This document shows positions 7,919-16,678 of a stretch of 64,000 bases of DNA, in pieces (position 1 is the stretch's first letter; each line of letters begins with the position of its first letter). The stretch is from Maribacter aestuarii (GTDB taxonomy: Bacteria > Bacteroidota > Bacteroidia > Flavobacteriales > Flavobacteriaceae), in assembly GCF_027474845.2 (NCBI RefSeq), contig NZ_CP107031.2:813501-877500 (forward strand), read 5' to 3'. A program made the position numbers and the translations under genes. The notes beneath the pieces were generated by a model. It was not told the DNA's origin. It saw only the letters and a program-made list of their open reading frames with translations, and did not search any database.

Positions 7919-10419
7919 TTAAAAATTGAAGCCAAAGGTTCCGGTGACACCAAAAGGCCTTGCATCGGGGTTATCTAGATAATTACCTCTAAAATTAAAA
8001 TCGATTCGGAATATTTTAAAAATGTTTCCTACCCCAAATGAATACTCGTAATAAATCTTATCCGAAGGCGCCCTCAATGGTGTAGTTAAGGTTGCCGGAG
8101 CACTTAGCGCTCTATTCGCAACGGAAAGACTTCCCCAAACCCCTCTCAATCCTACAATTTCCCTTAGATTCAATTTACGCATGAAAGGTATCCTAGAAAA
8201 CAATCGTCCATTAAAATTATGTTCTAAATGAACCGAAGCATAGGTATCCGTCACAAATTCATAGAAATCCAGATTGGGGAACGTGCCATAATTAGAGAAG
8301 AACGTCTGGTTCCCCGGTACCACACTTAGTAAACCCAGCGGCACTTCACCAAAAGTCTTCCCCAATTCCAATGTACTCAATAACCTACCAAAACCTCCAA
8401 TTTGCCATGGCTGACTGTATGAAAACTGCAGCTTGCTGTAATTAAAATCGCTATCCAGCAAGCCTTCTGTTCCTTTCGTGAAATTCAGAAGTAGGGTACT
8501 GTAGGTATCGTTCACATCCCTGCGCTCTACTCCATAACCAATGGTCTTCTTTCCTGGTGTATATATTAACAATGTATTAAAATCAAACTGTCTAATCTCC
8601 GAAGATATTCCCGTGGGGGAATCGGCATCTATATATTCTAAACTAAAGTCATTGGGTAATGCAGAACTTAACGTCCGGAATGTTCCGCCTAGCGAAACCC
8701 TGAAATTTGTGATGGGTTCCATTTCAAAATTAAGGGCACTTAAATTAATATTCGTTAGCCGGTTATTGGCACCGACCGTTAGTAAGGATGAAGAGGCAAC
8801 ACTCCGGCCCAGTACGTCGTTCGTGGCGGTGAGACTAACACCAAGCTGCTCAATATCCCTTCGATTTCCTCCGGATACTATCAATCTGCTTTTGCGGTCC
8901 AACAAAAATTTACCTGATATTCCGTATTTAAATCTGTTATCCGTAAATCCGTAAGCGGTATACCCTTCTAAACGCCAAGGATCATTTTGTCCAAAATAAG
9001 TCCTAGCCCCAATACGGACCCGTGGCCCTTCGGCATCGTTGTACCCAAAAAAATCATAGATGGTTCCAACATCAAGATTCCATTTATCGATTTCTACATA
9101 TCCGGAACCTAGTATACTCACCAAATTATAGTAAGACTTGAATTTGGGCACCGTTTTTAGTGTGTCCAAAAGTTTGTAAATCCCTGCCTCGTCCTTGTTC
9201 AAGGATTCCAAGCGGTTCTTTTCCCAAAAAGCATCGTCCTTTACAATGACATCAATATCCAACGGATTTATGTCTCTCCTATAAAATTCGTTTGGCTTAG
9301 GGTCATTAAATTTATAGTTATCAAAAACTGTTGTTCGTTTCCCGTAGACACCTCTTGATTCCTCTTTCTTTTGAAAACTAAAATCACTAAGCATATAATC
9401 CCTTTTCAATAGAAAGACAGAATCGTTTACCACGTTAAAATCCTGTTCTATGTAAATCTCCTTTACCCAGTTGATGTTAGCGCTTTTGGTAACTTCAAGG
9501 TTGATATTCTTGATGGCCCATGTGGAATCGTTCACCCAAAAATCACCTTTAAAGGTGAGCTCGTTCTTCCGTCTAGGGTAATAAACGATGTTGTAACACC
9601 ATTTGTTATCGATAAATGCGCTGTCCCGCAGGGCGTAGTTGTAGGTGTCCACACCTGTCCGCGAGAGTGGGCTGGTAAAGCTTTTATCAAAAAACTTTAG
9701 ATAGTTGTCATAGATATCATAACTCTGGTACAAGTCCTTTACGAAAGCTATTATCGCTTGATTGTTCTCGAACCCAGAGTTCTTGTTTCCCAATATTTCT
9801 TCCTTTTCTTCCTTTAGGATGTTATCTCCGTAAACTTTTGAAAATGTCTCGTTCAAAAAGATGGGCAAATACGTTTTCCCAGTAATTCTTGAAGTATCCA
9901 AATCTTGAAAAATAAACTCAAGCCCTTTGAATATCTTTCGTTTCATCAAGGCACTATCTATAGTGTTCAGATCAAACTCTACCTTTTCATATTTATCGAA
10001 TGCATACTGATTAAACTTACGCACTCCATTTTCCCGTTTCTTGGCCCAAATTTTGCGAAGTATATCTACCGCAGGATTATTTTTTTTGATTGTTTTCCTG
10101 AAATCAGGATTACCTCGTTTAGCTGTTCCGTAGCCTCTATCAGTGTGATTTTCATATTGTACATCACCCTGGTAGTCAGTGGCATCTCAACATTATCAAA
10201 TCCAATAAAAGAAATTACAAGCACCTCATGATTGTTATCGGATTCCAAATAGAATCTACCGTCGTCATTGGTAATGGTCCCCTCTGTAGAATTTTTAAAA
10301 AGTATGTTTGCGAAGGCCACAGGCTCGCCAGCTTCATCCACCACAATTCCGCCAACCTTGGTCTGTGAATGCACTAGAATTGAAAATAAAATGAAAAGGG
10401 AAATTAAGGTTTGTTTCAT
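7919..10419 (-). pseudogene. DUF5686 family outer-membrane protein with carboxypeptidase-like regulatory domain, split by a -1 frameshift
   Basis: The 5' part (10419 down to 10066) encodes a signal peptide MKQTLISLFILFSILVHSQ and a CarboxypepD_reg-like beta-sandwich (GGIVVDEAGEPVAFANILF). It then stops just after a run of eight A (minus strand; complement of 10080-10087). Adding one A, or slipping back one base, joins it to KNNPAVDILRKIWAKKRENG and the long DUF5686 region (about 700 residues, beta-barrel-like, ending in GVTGTFGFNF with a terminal Phe). The rejoined protein would be about 833 residues, usual for the family. The downstream frame has only an unconvincing GTG start at 10024. Either a frameshift mutation, a sequencing undercall or recoding at TCA-AAA-AAA explains it. 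No terminator separates it from ppa. Confidence 0.85.
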
Positions 10420-10462
10420 GAATGATGATGTATTCCAAAGAAGCTACGTCGCAATTAACATA

Positions 10463-10499
10463 TCAAAAAAAAGCTTCTTCAACCTTGGTCGAAGAAGCT
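10463..10499 (-). terminator. Terminator of pdhB
   Basis: The stem AGCTTCTTC / GAAGAAGCT (10472-10480 and 10491-10499) is followed on the minus strand by eight T. It ends the pdhB transcript just upstream of the DUF5686 gene. Confidence 0.85.
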
Positions 10500-10524
10500 A
10501 AGATACTTTTACAAAGGATACCGA

Positions 10525-11502
10525 TTATTTATATAACACTTTTTTAACGGCGTTAACAACATCCTTATGATTGGGCAACCACTCCTCTAACAAAACCGGA
10601 GAATATGGCGCAGGCGTATCTGCCGTATTAATTTTTACGATTGGAGCGTCCAGATAGTCAAAAGCATGTGCCTGAACGTGATAAGTGATTTCCGTAGCTA
10701 CATTCCCAAAAGGCCAGGCCTCTTCCAATACCACCAAGCGATTCGTTTTTTTGACAGACTTTAATATGGCATCATAATCCATAGGTTTTACGGTACGTAA
10801 ATCTATGATCTCACAACTAATTCCTTCCTTTTCCAACTCATCCGCAGCTTTGTCCGCTTCCTTAATAATCTTCCCAAAAGAAACTATGGTAACATCTTTA
10901 CCTTCCCTGCGAATATCCGCAACACCAATTGGTATTACGTAATCCCCTTCAGGGACCTCCCCCTTATCCCCGTACATTTGTTCAGATTCCATGAAAATGA
11001 CCGGATCGTCATCACGGATAGCGGCTTTTAAAAGCCCTTTCGCATCAGCGGGATTGGATGGAACAATTACCTTTAAACCAGGGCAATTGGCATACCAGCT
11101 TTCAAAAGCCTGTGAATGCGTTGCTGCCAACTGACCTGCAGAAGCCGTAGGGCCCCTAAAAACAATTGGACACGGAAATTGCCCGCCGGACATTTGTCTT
11201 ATTTTGGCCGCATTGTTTATAATTTGGTCAATCCCTACCAAAGCAAAGTTGAAGGTCATAAATTCCACTATAGGTCGGTTACCCGTCATGGTAGAACCAA
11301 CAGCAACCCCGGCAAAACCTAGTTCTGAAATAGGCGTGTCAACAACCCGTTTGGCTCCAAATTCATCCAACATTCCTTTAGAAGCTTTATAAGCGCCATT
11401 ATATTCCGCAACTTCCTCTCCCATTAAATAAATGGACTCATCCCTGCGCATCTCCTCGGACATAGCTTCAGCTATCGCTTCTCTAAATTGTAGTGTTTTC
11501 AT
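10525..11502 (-). CDS. pdhB: Pyruvate dehydrogenase E1 component, beta subunit
   Basis: Forms the thiamine-diphosphate-dependent E1 heterotetramer that decarboxylates pyruvate for the pyruvate dehydrogenase complex. The 325-residue protein shows the family landmarks GEEVAEYNGAYKASKGML, DTPISELGFAGVAVGS and the C-terminal VLEEAWPFGNVATEI. The frame is open a further 10 codons upstream, but the ATG at 11500-11502 giving MKTLQFREAIAEAM matches the family start. The alpha subunit and E2 are about 25 kb away (34545-37193). The gene is divergent from etfB, with a perfect palindrome between them. Confidence 0.95.
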   Translation of the reverse strand: MKTLQFREAIAEAMSEEMRRDESIYLMGEEVAEYNGAYKASKGMLDEFGAKRVVDTPISELGFAGVAVGSTMTGNRPIVEFMTFNFALVGIDQIINNAAKIRQMSGGQFPCPIVFRGPTASAGQLAATHSQAFESWYANCPGLKVIVPSNPADAKGLLKAAIRDDDPVIFMESEQMYGDKGEVPEGDYVIPIGVADIRREGKDVTIVSFGKIIKEADKAADELEKEGISCEIIDLRTVKPMDYDAILKSVKKTNRLVVLEEAWPFGNVATEITYHVQAHAFDYLDAPIVKINTADTPAPYSPVLLEEWLPNHKDVVNAVKKVLYK

Positions 11503-11533
11503 TTCTGTAAATAATTGTTGGATTGAAAGCAAG

Positions 11534-11541
11534 CAAAAATA
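11534..11541 (-). promoter_or_regulatory. Putative pdhB promoter -7 box
   Basis: The minus strand reads TATTTTTG, a full match to TAnnTTTG, about 32 bases before the pdhB ATG. A TTTTG lies upstream but at shorter than usual spacing, so only the -7 box is claimed. Confidence 0.4.
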
Positions 11542-11588
11542 GCAAATTATATATCAAAATATCCTTTGGCAGAATCAAAAAAGCAATA

Positions 11589-11616
11589 AAATTTACTATG
11601 CATGCATAGTAAATTT
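11589..11616. promoter_or_regulatory. Perfect 28-bp palindrome, probable operator
   Basis: Each half reads AAATTTACTATGCA and its exact reverse complement follows with no spacer. It lies in the divergent pdhB/etfB region, 13 bp before a -7-like box of etfB (TATCTTCG, 11630-11637), so it covers the expected -33 region. That is the usual position for a repressor of a dimeric helix-turn-helix family. It lacks a T-run and a loop, so it is not a terminator. The regulator is unknown. Confidence 0.75.
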
Positions 11617-11629
11617 CGAAATTAATAGT

Positions 11630-11637
11630 TATCTTCG
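11630..11637 (+). promoter_or_regulatory. Putative etfB promoter -7 box
   Basis: TATCTTCG differs by one base from TAnnTTTG and gives a leader of about 22-25 nt to the etfB ATG at 11666. The palindrome at 11589-11616 overlaps the region where the -33 element should be. Confidence 0.4.
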
Positions 11638-11665
11638 TGACCATCATTTTAAAAGCATTTGATTA

Positions 11666-12406
11666 ATGAAAATATTAGTTTGTATAAGTAATGTTCCGGA
11701 CACTACTTCTAAAATAAATTTCACTGATGGTGATACTAAATTCGATACTAACGGCGTACAGTTCGTCATTAATCCTAATGATGAATTTGGGTTAACAAGA
11801 GCTATGTGGTTTAAGGAAAAACAAGGTGCAACGGTGCATATTGCGACTGTTGGCGGGGCCAATGTTGAACCTACCATGAGAAAAGCCCTGGCCATTGGTG
11901 CGGACGAAGCCATCCGTGTCAATGCAGAACCCACGGATGGATTTTTCGTTGCCCAACAATTGGCTCAGGTTGTAAAGGATGGAGATTATGACTTGATTAT
12001 TGGAGGAAGGGAATCCATTGATTACAATGGTGGAATGGTTCCCGGTATCCTTGCATCCCTTTTGGATATGAATTTTGTAAATACCTGCATCAGTCTTGAA
12101 GTGGACGGCGATAAGGCTACTGCAATCAGGGAAATTGATGGTGGAAAGGAAACCTTGAGCACTAGCTTACCACTCGTAGTAGGCGGACAAAAAGGCCTAG
12201 TTGAAGAAAGCGATTTAAGAATTCCTAACATGCGTGGCATTATGCAAGCACGACAGAAAAAACTCAATGTTGTAGAACCCATAGATACGGCCATAAAAAC
12301 AACGGATATCAAATTTGATAAGCCCGCACCAAAAGGAACTGTAAAATTGGCAGATAATGTAGATGAATTGGTGAACTTGCTCCATAATGAGGCCAAGGTC
12401 ATTTAG
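11666..12406 (+). CDS. etfB: Electron transfer flavoprotein beta subunit
   Basis: With EtfA it accepts electrons from acyl-CoA dehydrogenases and passes them toward quinone. The 246-residue protein has the AMP-binding ETF fold, with EFGLTRAMW, DYDLIIGGRESIDYNGGMVPG and the ETF-beta signature region VEESDLRIPNMRGIMQARQK. It starts at ATG 11666 and is followed 41 bp later by etfA, forming an operon that ends at the terminator at 13442-13488. It is probably controlled by the upstream palindrome. Confidence 0.96.
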   Translation: MKILVCISNVPDTTSKINFTDGDTKFDTNGVQFVINPNDEFGLTRAMWFKEKQGATVHIATVGGANVEPTMRKALAIGADEAIRVNAEPTDGFFVAQQLAQVVKDGDYDLIIGGRESIDYNGGMVPGILASLLDMNFVNTCISLEVDGDKATAIREIDGGKETLSTSLPLVVGGQKGLVEESDLRIPNMRGIMQARQKKLNVVEPIDTAIKTTDIKFDKPAPKGTVKLADNVDELVNLLHNEAKVI

Positions 12407-12447
12407 TCAGTTTACTTGCCATAATTTAAGAATCAAAAATTAAAAAA

Positions 12448-13416
12448 ATGTCAGTACTAGTATATACAGAGTCCGAAAACGGAAAATTCAAAAAGAATGC
12501 CTTTGAAGTAGCATCCTATGCAGCGTCCGTTGCGAAGCAGTTGGGCACGACTGCCACTGCAATTGCTATCAACTCTAATTCGAACGAAGAGTTGGGTACC
12601 TATGGAATCAGCAAGGTGCTTAACATTAAAAATGATGCATTGGCTACATTTAATGCTAAGGCGTATGCCCAAGCTATCTCACAAGCTGCACAAAAAGAAA
12701 GTGCGAGCGTAATTATAGTAAGTTCAAGCGCGGATACTAAATATATGGCGCCACTTTTGGCGGCATCATTGGAAGCCGGATATGTCCCTAATGTGGTAGA
12801 AGCACCTGAGGGCACTAGTCCCTTTAAAGTAAAAAGAACGGCTTTCAGTAACAAGGGATTTGCGCATACCGAGATTAAGTCCGATATAAAAATAATTGGT
12901 GTGTCCAATAACGCCTTCGGTGTAATTGAAAATAAGGTTGAAGTTTCATTAGAAGATTTTTTAGTTTCTTTGGATGATGATGCGTTTACCACTAAATCTG
13001 TGGACATCGACAAGGTGGTTGGAAAGGCAACCATAGCCGACGCTGATATAGTAGTATCCGCGGGTAGAGGTTTAAAGGGTCCTGAAAACTGGGAAATGAT
13101 AGAAGAATTGGCCGATGTTTTGGGAGCTGCAACCGCTTGCTCAAAGCCAGTGTCGGATTTGGGTTGGAGACCTCATGGTGAGCATGTAGGGCAAACAGGA
13201 AAACCCGTAGCAAGTAATCTTTATATTGCTATTGGAATATCAGGTGCAATTCAACATCTTGCGGGGGTTAGTGCCTCCAAAACCAAAGTAGTCATCAATA
13301 CCGATCCTGAAGCGCCCTTTTTTAAAGCTGCGGATTATGGAATAGTAGGAGATGCCTTTGAAGTAGTACCCGAATTGATAGAAAAATTAAAGGAATTTAA
13401 AGCCCAAAACGCTTAA
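12448..13416 (+). CDS. etfA: Electron transfer flavoprotein alpha subunit
   Basis: FAD-binding partner of EtfB. The 322-residue protein has an N-terminal alpha/beta domain and the C-terminal FAD domain with VSAGRGLKGPENW, HVGQTGKPVASNLYIAIGIS and GAIQHLAGVSASK motifs, ending in the NTDPEAPFFKAADYGIVGD segment that holds the flavin. Length and order are normal for the family. An acyl-CoA dehydrogenase that could donate electrons is encoded at 56540-57681. Confidence 0.96.
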   Translation: MSVLVYTESENGKFKKNAFEVASYAASVAKQLGTTATAIAINSNSNEELGTYGISKVLNIKNDALATFNAKAYAQAISQAAQKESASVIIVSSSADTKYMAPLLAASLEAGYVPNVVEAPEGTSPFKVKRTAFSNKGFAHTEIKSDIKIIGVSNNAFGVIENKVEVSLEDFLVSLDDDAFTTKSVDIDKVVGKATIADADIVVSAGRGLKGPENWEMIEELADVLGAATACSKPVSDLGWRPHGEHVGQTGKPVASNLYIAIGISGAIQHLAGVSASKTKVVINTDPEAPFFKAADYGIVGDAFEVVPELIEKLKEFKAQNA

Positions 13417-13441
13417 TTTTTGTTAATTTGTGCCCCGAAAG

Positions 13442-13488
13442 GGCTGTTCAAATAGTTGGCGTCCCAAGTATTTTGAACAGCCTTTTTT
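13442..13488 (+). terminator. Terminator of etfBA
   Basis: GGCTGTTCAAA (13442-13452) pairs with TTTGAACAGCC (13472-13482), followed by six T. It closes the etfBA operon 15 bp before the next gene. Confidence 0.88.
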
Positions 13489-13502
13489 AGTTAATAAAAC
13501 CT

Positions 13503-14129
13503 ATGAGTCTAGTACGATTAAAAATAAAAGGGATTTCTTATAGCCAAACCCAAAATGGCGCATATGCCCTTATATTGAATGAAGTTGAAGGAGACCGCAA
13601 ACTCCCCATTGTCATCGGTGCTTTTGAGGCTCAGTCTATCGCGATTGCGTTAGAAAAGGAAATTAAGCCTCCCAGACCACTTACACATGACCTTTTTAAG
13701 AATTTTTCCGACCGTTTTGATATTGTCATCAAACAGGTCATCATACATAAATTAGTAGACGGTGTTTTTTATTCGAGTATAATCTGTGAAAGGGACGGAA
13801 TAGAAGAAATTATAGACGCCCGTACGAGTGACGCCATTGCTTTAGCCCTCAGATTTAACGCCCCTATTTTTACCTATAAAACCATTTTGGACAAGGCTGG
13901 CATCTTTTTAAAATTCTCAACAAAGGACAAAGAAAAGAAAAATGACGATAGTATTATGGTAGATGAAATTCTACAAGAAGGCGAAACTGTTGAGATAGAG
14001 TCAGGTGCCTCGGACGGCTACCAAGAATTAAGTATAGAGGAACTTGAAAAAGAACTCAAAAAGGCCGTTGCCAATGAAGATTATGAGAAGGCGGCCAAAC
14101 TAAGGGATGAGATTTCCAAAAGAAACTAA
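13503..14129 (+). CDS. Bifunctional nuclease family protein (DUF151) with C-terminal UVR motif
   Basis: The 208-residue protein has an N-terminal DUF151 domain (about 1-135; KLPIVIGAFEAQSIAIALE, then DARTSDAIALALRFNAPIF), a domain shown in some bacteria and plants to have DNase/RNase activity. A short acidic linker leads to a UvrB/UvrC-like helical hairpin (about 176-205; EELEKELKKAVANEDYEKAA). It lies between etfA and a nucleoside transporter (17 bp gap), so it may be cotranscribed with the latter. Its biological role in Bacteroidetes is unsettled. Confidence 0.9.
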   Translation: MSLVRLKIKGISYSQTQNGAYALILNEVEGDRKLPIVIGAFEAQSIAIALEKEIKPPRPLTHDLFKNFSDRFDIVIKQVIIHKLVDGVFYSSIICERDGIEEIIDARTSDAIALALRFNAPIFTYKTILDKAGIFLKFSTKDKEKKNDDSIMVDEILQEGETVEIESGASDGYQELSIEELEKELKKAVANEDYEKAAKLRDEISKRN

Positions 14130-14146
14130 AGTACAAATACCGCTAC

Positions 14147-15613
14147 ATGAAAAAAAGTACTTGGTTACTGTTCATTATTCTTGCCCTAATTTGCTCCCTT
14201 AACACCTTCTCTCAGACCCCAGTAGGAATTGATACAATCTCAAATTCCGTGGACACCATTACCCTTAACGACATTGAAACCCCAACCTCTGTTACAGTGG
14301 TTGAGAACGAAGGTTTCTCCATAAATAGCCTGTGGCGTGGCATTTTAGGAATGCTGGTGCTGATGGGAATTGCATTTTTATCCAGTTCAAATAGAAGGGC
14401 AATAAATTGGAGAACCGTTGGAATAGGACTCTCTTTGCAATTGATTATTGCCATAGGAGTTTTAAAGGTTCCTTTTGTTCAACTCGTTTTCGAACAGATT
14501 GGTAAAGTATTCGTGAGTATTCTGGAGTTTACCCGGGCGGGAAGTAAATTCCTTTTTGAAGGCCTTGTCGTAGACACCAATACTTTTGGTTATATTTTCG
14601 CCTTTCAGGTATTACCTACCATTATTTTCTTTTCAGCGCTAACGTCTTTATTGTTCTACTTAGGAATTATACAAAAGGTTGTAAAAGGCCTAGCTTGGTT
14701 ATTGTCCAAGAGTCTGGGTATCTCAGGTGCAGAAAGCTTATCCGTTGCCGGAAATATATTTCTTGGCCAAACGGAGGCCCCACTTTTGATTAAGGCCTAT
14801 TTGGAAAAAATGAACCGCTCAGAAATTCTTTTAGTAATGATCGGAGGAATGGCTACTGTTGCCGGAGCGGTACTTGCGGCCTATATTGGATTTTTGGGAG
14901 GTGAGGACGAAGTGCTACAGCTTGTGTTTGCCAAACATTTATTGGCGGCTTCGGTCATGGCGGCCCCAGGTGCAATTGTTATTTCTAAAATGTTATATCC
15001 ACAGACGGAAACCATAAATACGGACGTTAGTGTTTCCTCAGAAAAAATAGGTTCCAATATTTTGGATGCAATTGCCAATGGAACTACGGAAGGATTGAAA
15101 CTAGCCGTAAATGTTGGGGCCATGTTATTGGTTTTTGTCGCCATCATTGCAATGATTAATGGCATTTTGGAATGGACGGGAGACCTTACAAGCCTGAATG
15201 GTTGGATTGCGAATAATACCTCTTATCAGAAATTTTCGCTGGAAGCCATCTTAGGGACCATATTCGCACCACTGATGTGGTTAATAGGTGTTGCCAATGA
15301 GGATATCATGCTCATGGGTCAGTTATTGGGTATTAAGCTTGCGGCCAGTGAATTCGTAGGCTACATTCAACTGGCGGAATTAAAGGATATGACAACTCTG
15401 CCACACTTAAAGTTCAATAAATCCATCATTATGGCAACCTATATGTTATGCGGATTTGCAAATTTCGCTTCTATAGGCATACAGATTGGCGGGATTGGTT
15501 CCCTGGCTCCGGGTCAGAGAAAAACCCTTTCAGAGTTTGGAATGAAAGCGGTACTAGGCGGTTCTTTGGCCTCCCTATTATCTGCGACCATAGCAGGTAT
15601 GATTTTGGGGTGA
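14147..15613 (+). CDS. nupC: NupC/CNT family nucleoside transporter with N-terminal signal-like extension
   Basis: A cation-coupled concentrative nucleoside importer of the inner membrane. The CNT core is recognisable from GQTEAPLLIKAYLEKM (the GQTEAP motif), MATVAGAVLAAYIGFLG and IGVANEDIMLMGQLLG. The 488-residue protein starts with a signal-peptide-like MKKSTWLLFIILALICSLNTF and a hydrophilic stretch of about 40 residues before the first core helix, making it longer than typical NupC. Neighbours are the DUF151 nuclease upstream and thyA downstream after a terminator, consistent with nucleoside salvage. Confidence 0.92.
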   Translation: MKKSTWLLFIILALICSLNTFSQTPVGIDTISNSVDTITLNDIETPTSVTVVENEGFSINSLWRGILGMLVLMGIAFLSSSNRRAINWRTVGIGLSLQLIIAIGVLKVPFVQLVFEQIGKVFVSILEFTRAGSKFLFEGLVVDTNTFGYIFAFQVLPTIIFFSALTSLLFYLGIIQKVVKGLAWLLSKSLGISGAESLSVAGNIFLGQTEAPLLIKAYLEKMNRSEILLVMIGGMATVAGAVLAAYIGFLGGEDEVLQLVFAKHLLAASVMAAPGAIVISKMLYPQTETINTDVSVSSEKIGSNILDAIANGTTEGLKLAVNVGAMLLVFVAIIAMINGILEWTGDLTSLNGWIANNTSYQKFSLEAILGTIFAPLMWLIGVANEDIMLMGQLLGIKLAASEFVGYIQLAELKDMTTLPHLKFNKSIIMATYMLCGFANFASIGIQIGGIGSLAPGQRKTLSEFGMKAVLGGSLASLLSATIAGMILG

Positions 15614-15666
15614 AGCCATCTACCCCGCAAAACGGGTGCTTAAATCTTTGGTTAATAATTTTTAAT

Positions 15667-15711
15667 AAAAGCCTATCAGACTTTGACAAAAGGGCAATAG
15701 GCTTTTCCTAT
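15667..15711 (+). terminator. Terminator after the nucleoside transporter
   Basis: AAAAGCCTAT (15667-15676) pairs with ATAGGCTTTT (15697-15706), followed by a T-rich tract. The 20-nt loop is long. It separates the transporter from thyA. Confidence 0.7.
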
Positions 15712-15762
15712 TTTTACAAAACTTAACCAAAGGGAATATGCCCTTAGGAAGGCTTGGGACTT

Positions 15763-16587
15763 ATGAAACAATACCACGATTTACTTAAACATGTTTTAGC
15801 TGAAGGAAACCAAAAAGGAGACCGCACAGGAACGGGGACCAAAAGCGTTTTTGGCTACCAAATGCGGTTTGACCTCAGCGAAGGATTTCCTATGGTTACT
15901 ACGAAAAAGTTGCACTTAAAGTCCATTGTGTACGAACTGTTGTGGTTTCTTAAAGGCGATACCAATATTGATTACCTTAAGGAAAATGGTGTACGTATAT
16001 GGAATGAGTGGGCAGATGAGAATGGTGACTTAGGACCGGTTTACGGCCATCAATGGCGCAATTGGAACGGTGACGATATTGATCAAATCCAAGAGGTTAT
16101 CAATTCCCTGAAAAACAATCCCAATAGTAGAAGAATGCTGGTCTCCGCTTGGAATCCAGGCGTACTGCCGAATACCTCTAAATCGTTCTCTGAAAATGTG
16201 GCCAACGGAAAAGCGGCCTTACCGCCTTGTCATGCCTTTTTTCAATTTTATGTCGCTGACGGTAAACTTTCGTGTCAACTATATCAAAGAAGTGCCGATA
16301 TCTTTTTAGGTGTTCCCTTTAACATAGCGTCTTATGCCTTATTTACCATGATGATGGCGCAAGTATGTGGTTATGAGCCTGGGGATTTTATCCATACGTT
16401 TGGAGATGCCCACATATACAACAACCACATGGAGCAGGTAGAGCTTCAGTTAAGTAGGGAACCCAGACCACTTCCAAAAATGATTCTTAATCCGGAGGTA
16501 AGAAATATATTTGATTTTAAGTTCGATGATTTCACGCTTGTAGATTACAATCCCCATCCACATATTAAGGGAGTGGTAGCTATTTAG
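15763..16587 (+). CDS. thyA: Thymidylate synthase
   Basis: Methylates dUMP to dTMP using methylene-tetrahydrofolate. The 274-residue protein includes [13 protein letters not shown], the active-site region [13 protein letters not shown] with its catalytic Cys, the phosphate-binding [20 protein letters not shown], and the C-terminal [11 protein letters not shown]. The frame is open to a TTG at 15754, but ATG 15763 with AGGAAGG upstream fits the family start MKQYHDLL. The folate partner folA is not adjacent but 8 kb away (24871). Confidence 0.97.
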   Translation: MKQYHDLLKHVLAEGNQKGDRTGTGTKSVFGYQMRFDLSEGFPMVTTKKLHLKSIVYELLWFLKGDTNIDYLKENGVRIWNEWADENGDLGPVYGHQWRNWNGDDIDQIQEVINSLKNNPNSRRMLVSAWNPGVLPNTSKSFSENVANGKAALPPCHAFFQFYVADGKLSCQLYQRSADIFLGVPFNIASYALFTMMMAQVCGYEPGDFIHTFGDAHIYNNHMEQVELQLSREPRPLPKMILNPEVRNIFDFKFDDFTLVDYNPHPHIKGVVAI

Positions 16588-16624
16588 CATAGAGCATATT
16601 TATATCTGGTATTAGCCATAAATA

Positions 16625-16648
16625 AAGCCCAAACTTCCGCTTGGGCTT
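16625..16648 (-). terminator. Hairpin between thyA and the repeat lipoprotein gene
   Basis: AAGCCCAA / TTGGGCTT with an 8-nt loop. On the minus strand it is followed by TTATTTATGG, a weak T tract, so it more likely ends the lipoprotein transcript than thyA. Confidence 0.6.
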
Positions 16649-16678
16649 CACAGCAAAATAAATTTTCTTTTTCAAAAA

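Noticed and set aside
11589..11616. Palindrome as a terminator of a convergent pair
   Set aside because: The flanking genes are divergent, there is no loop and no T tract.
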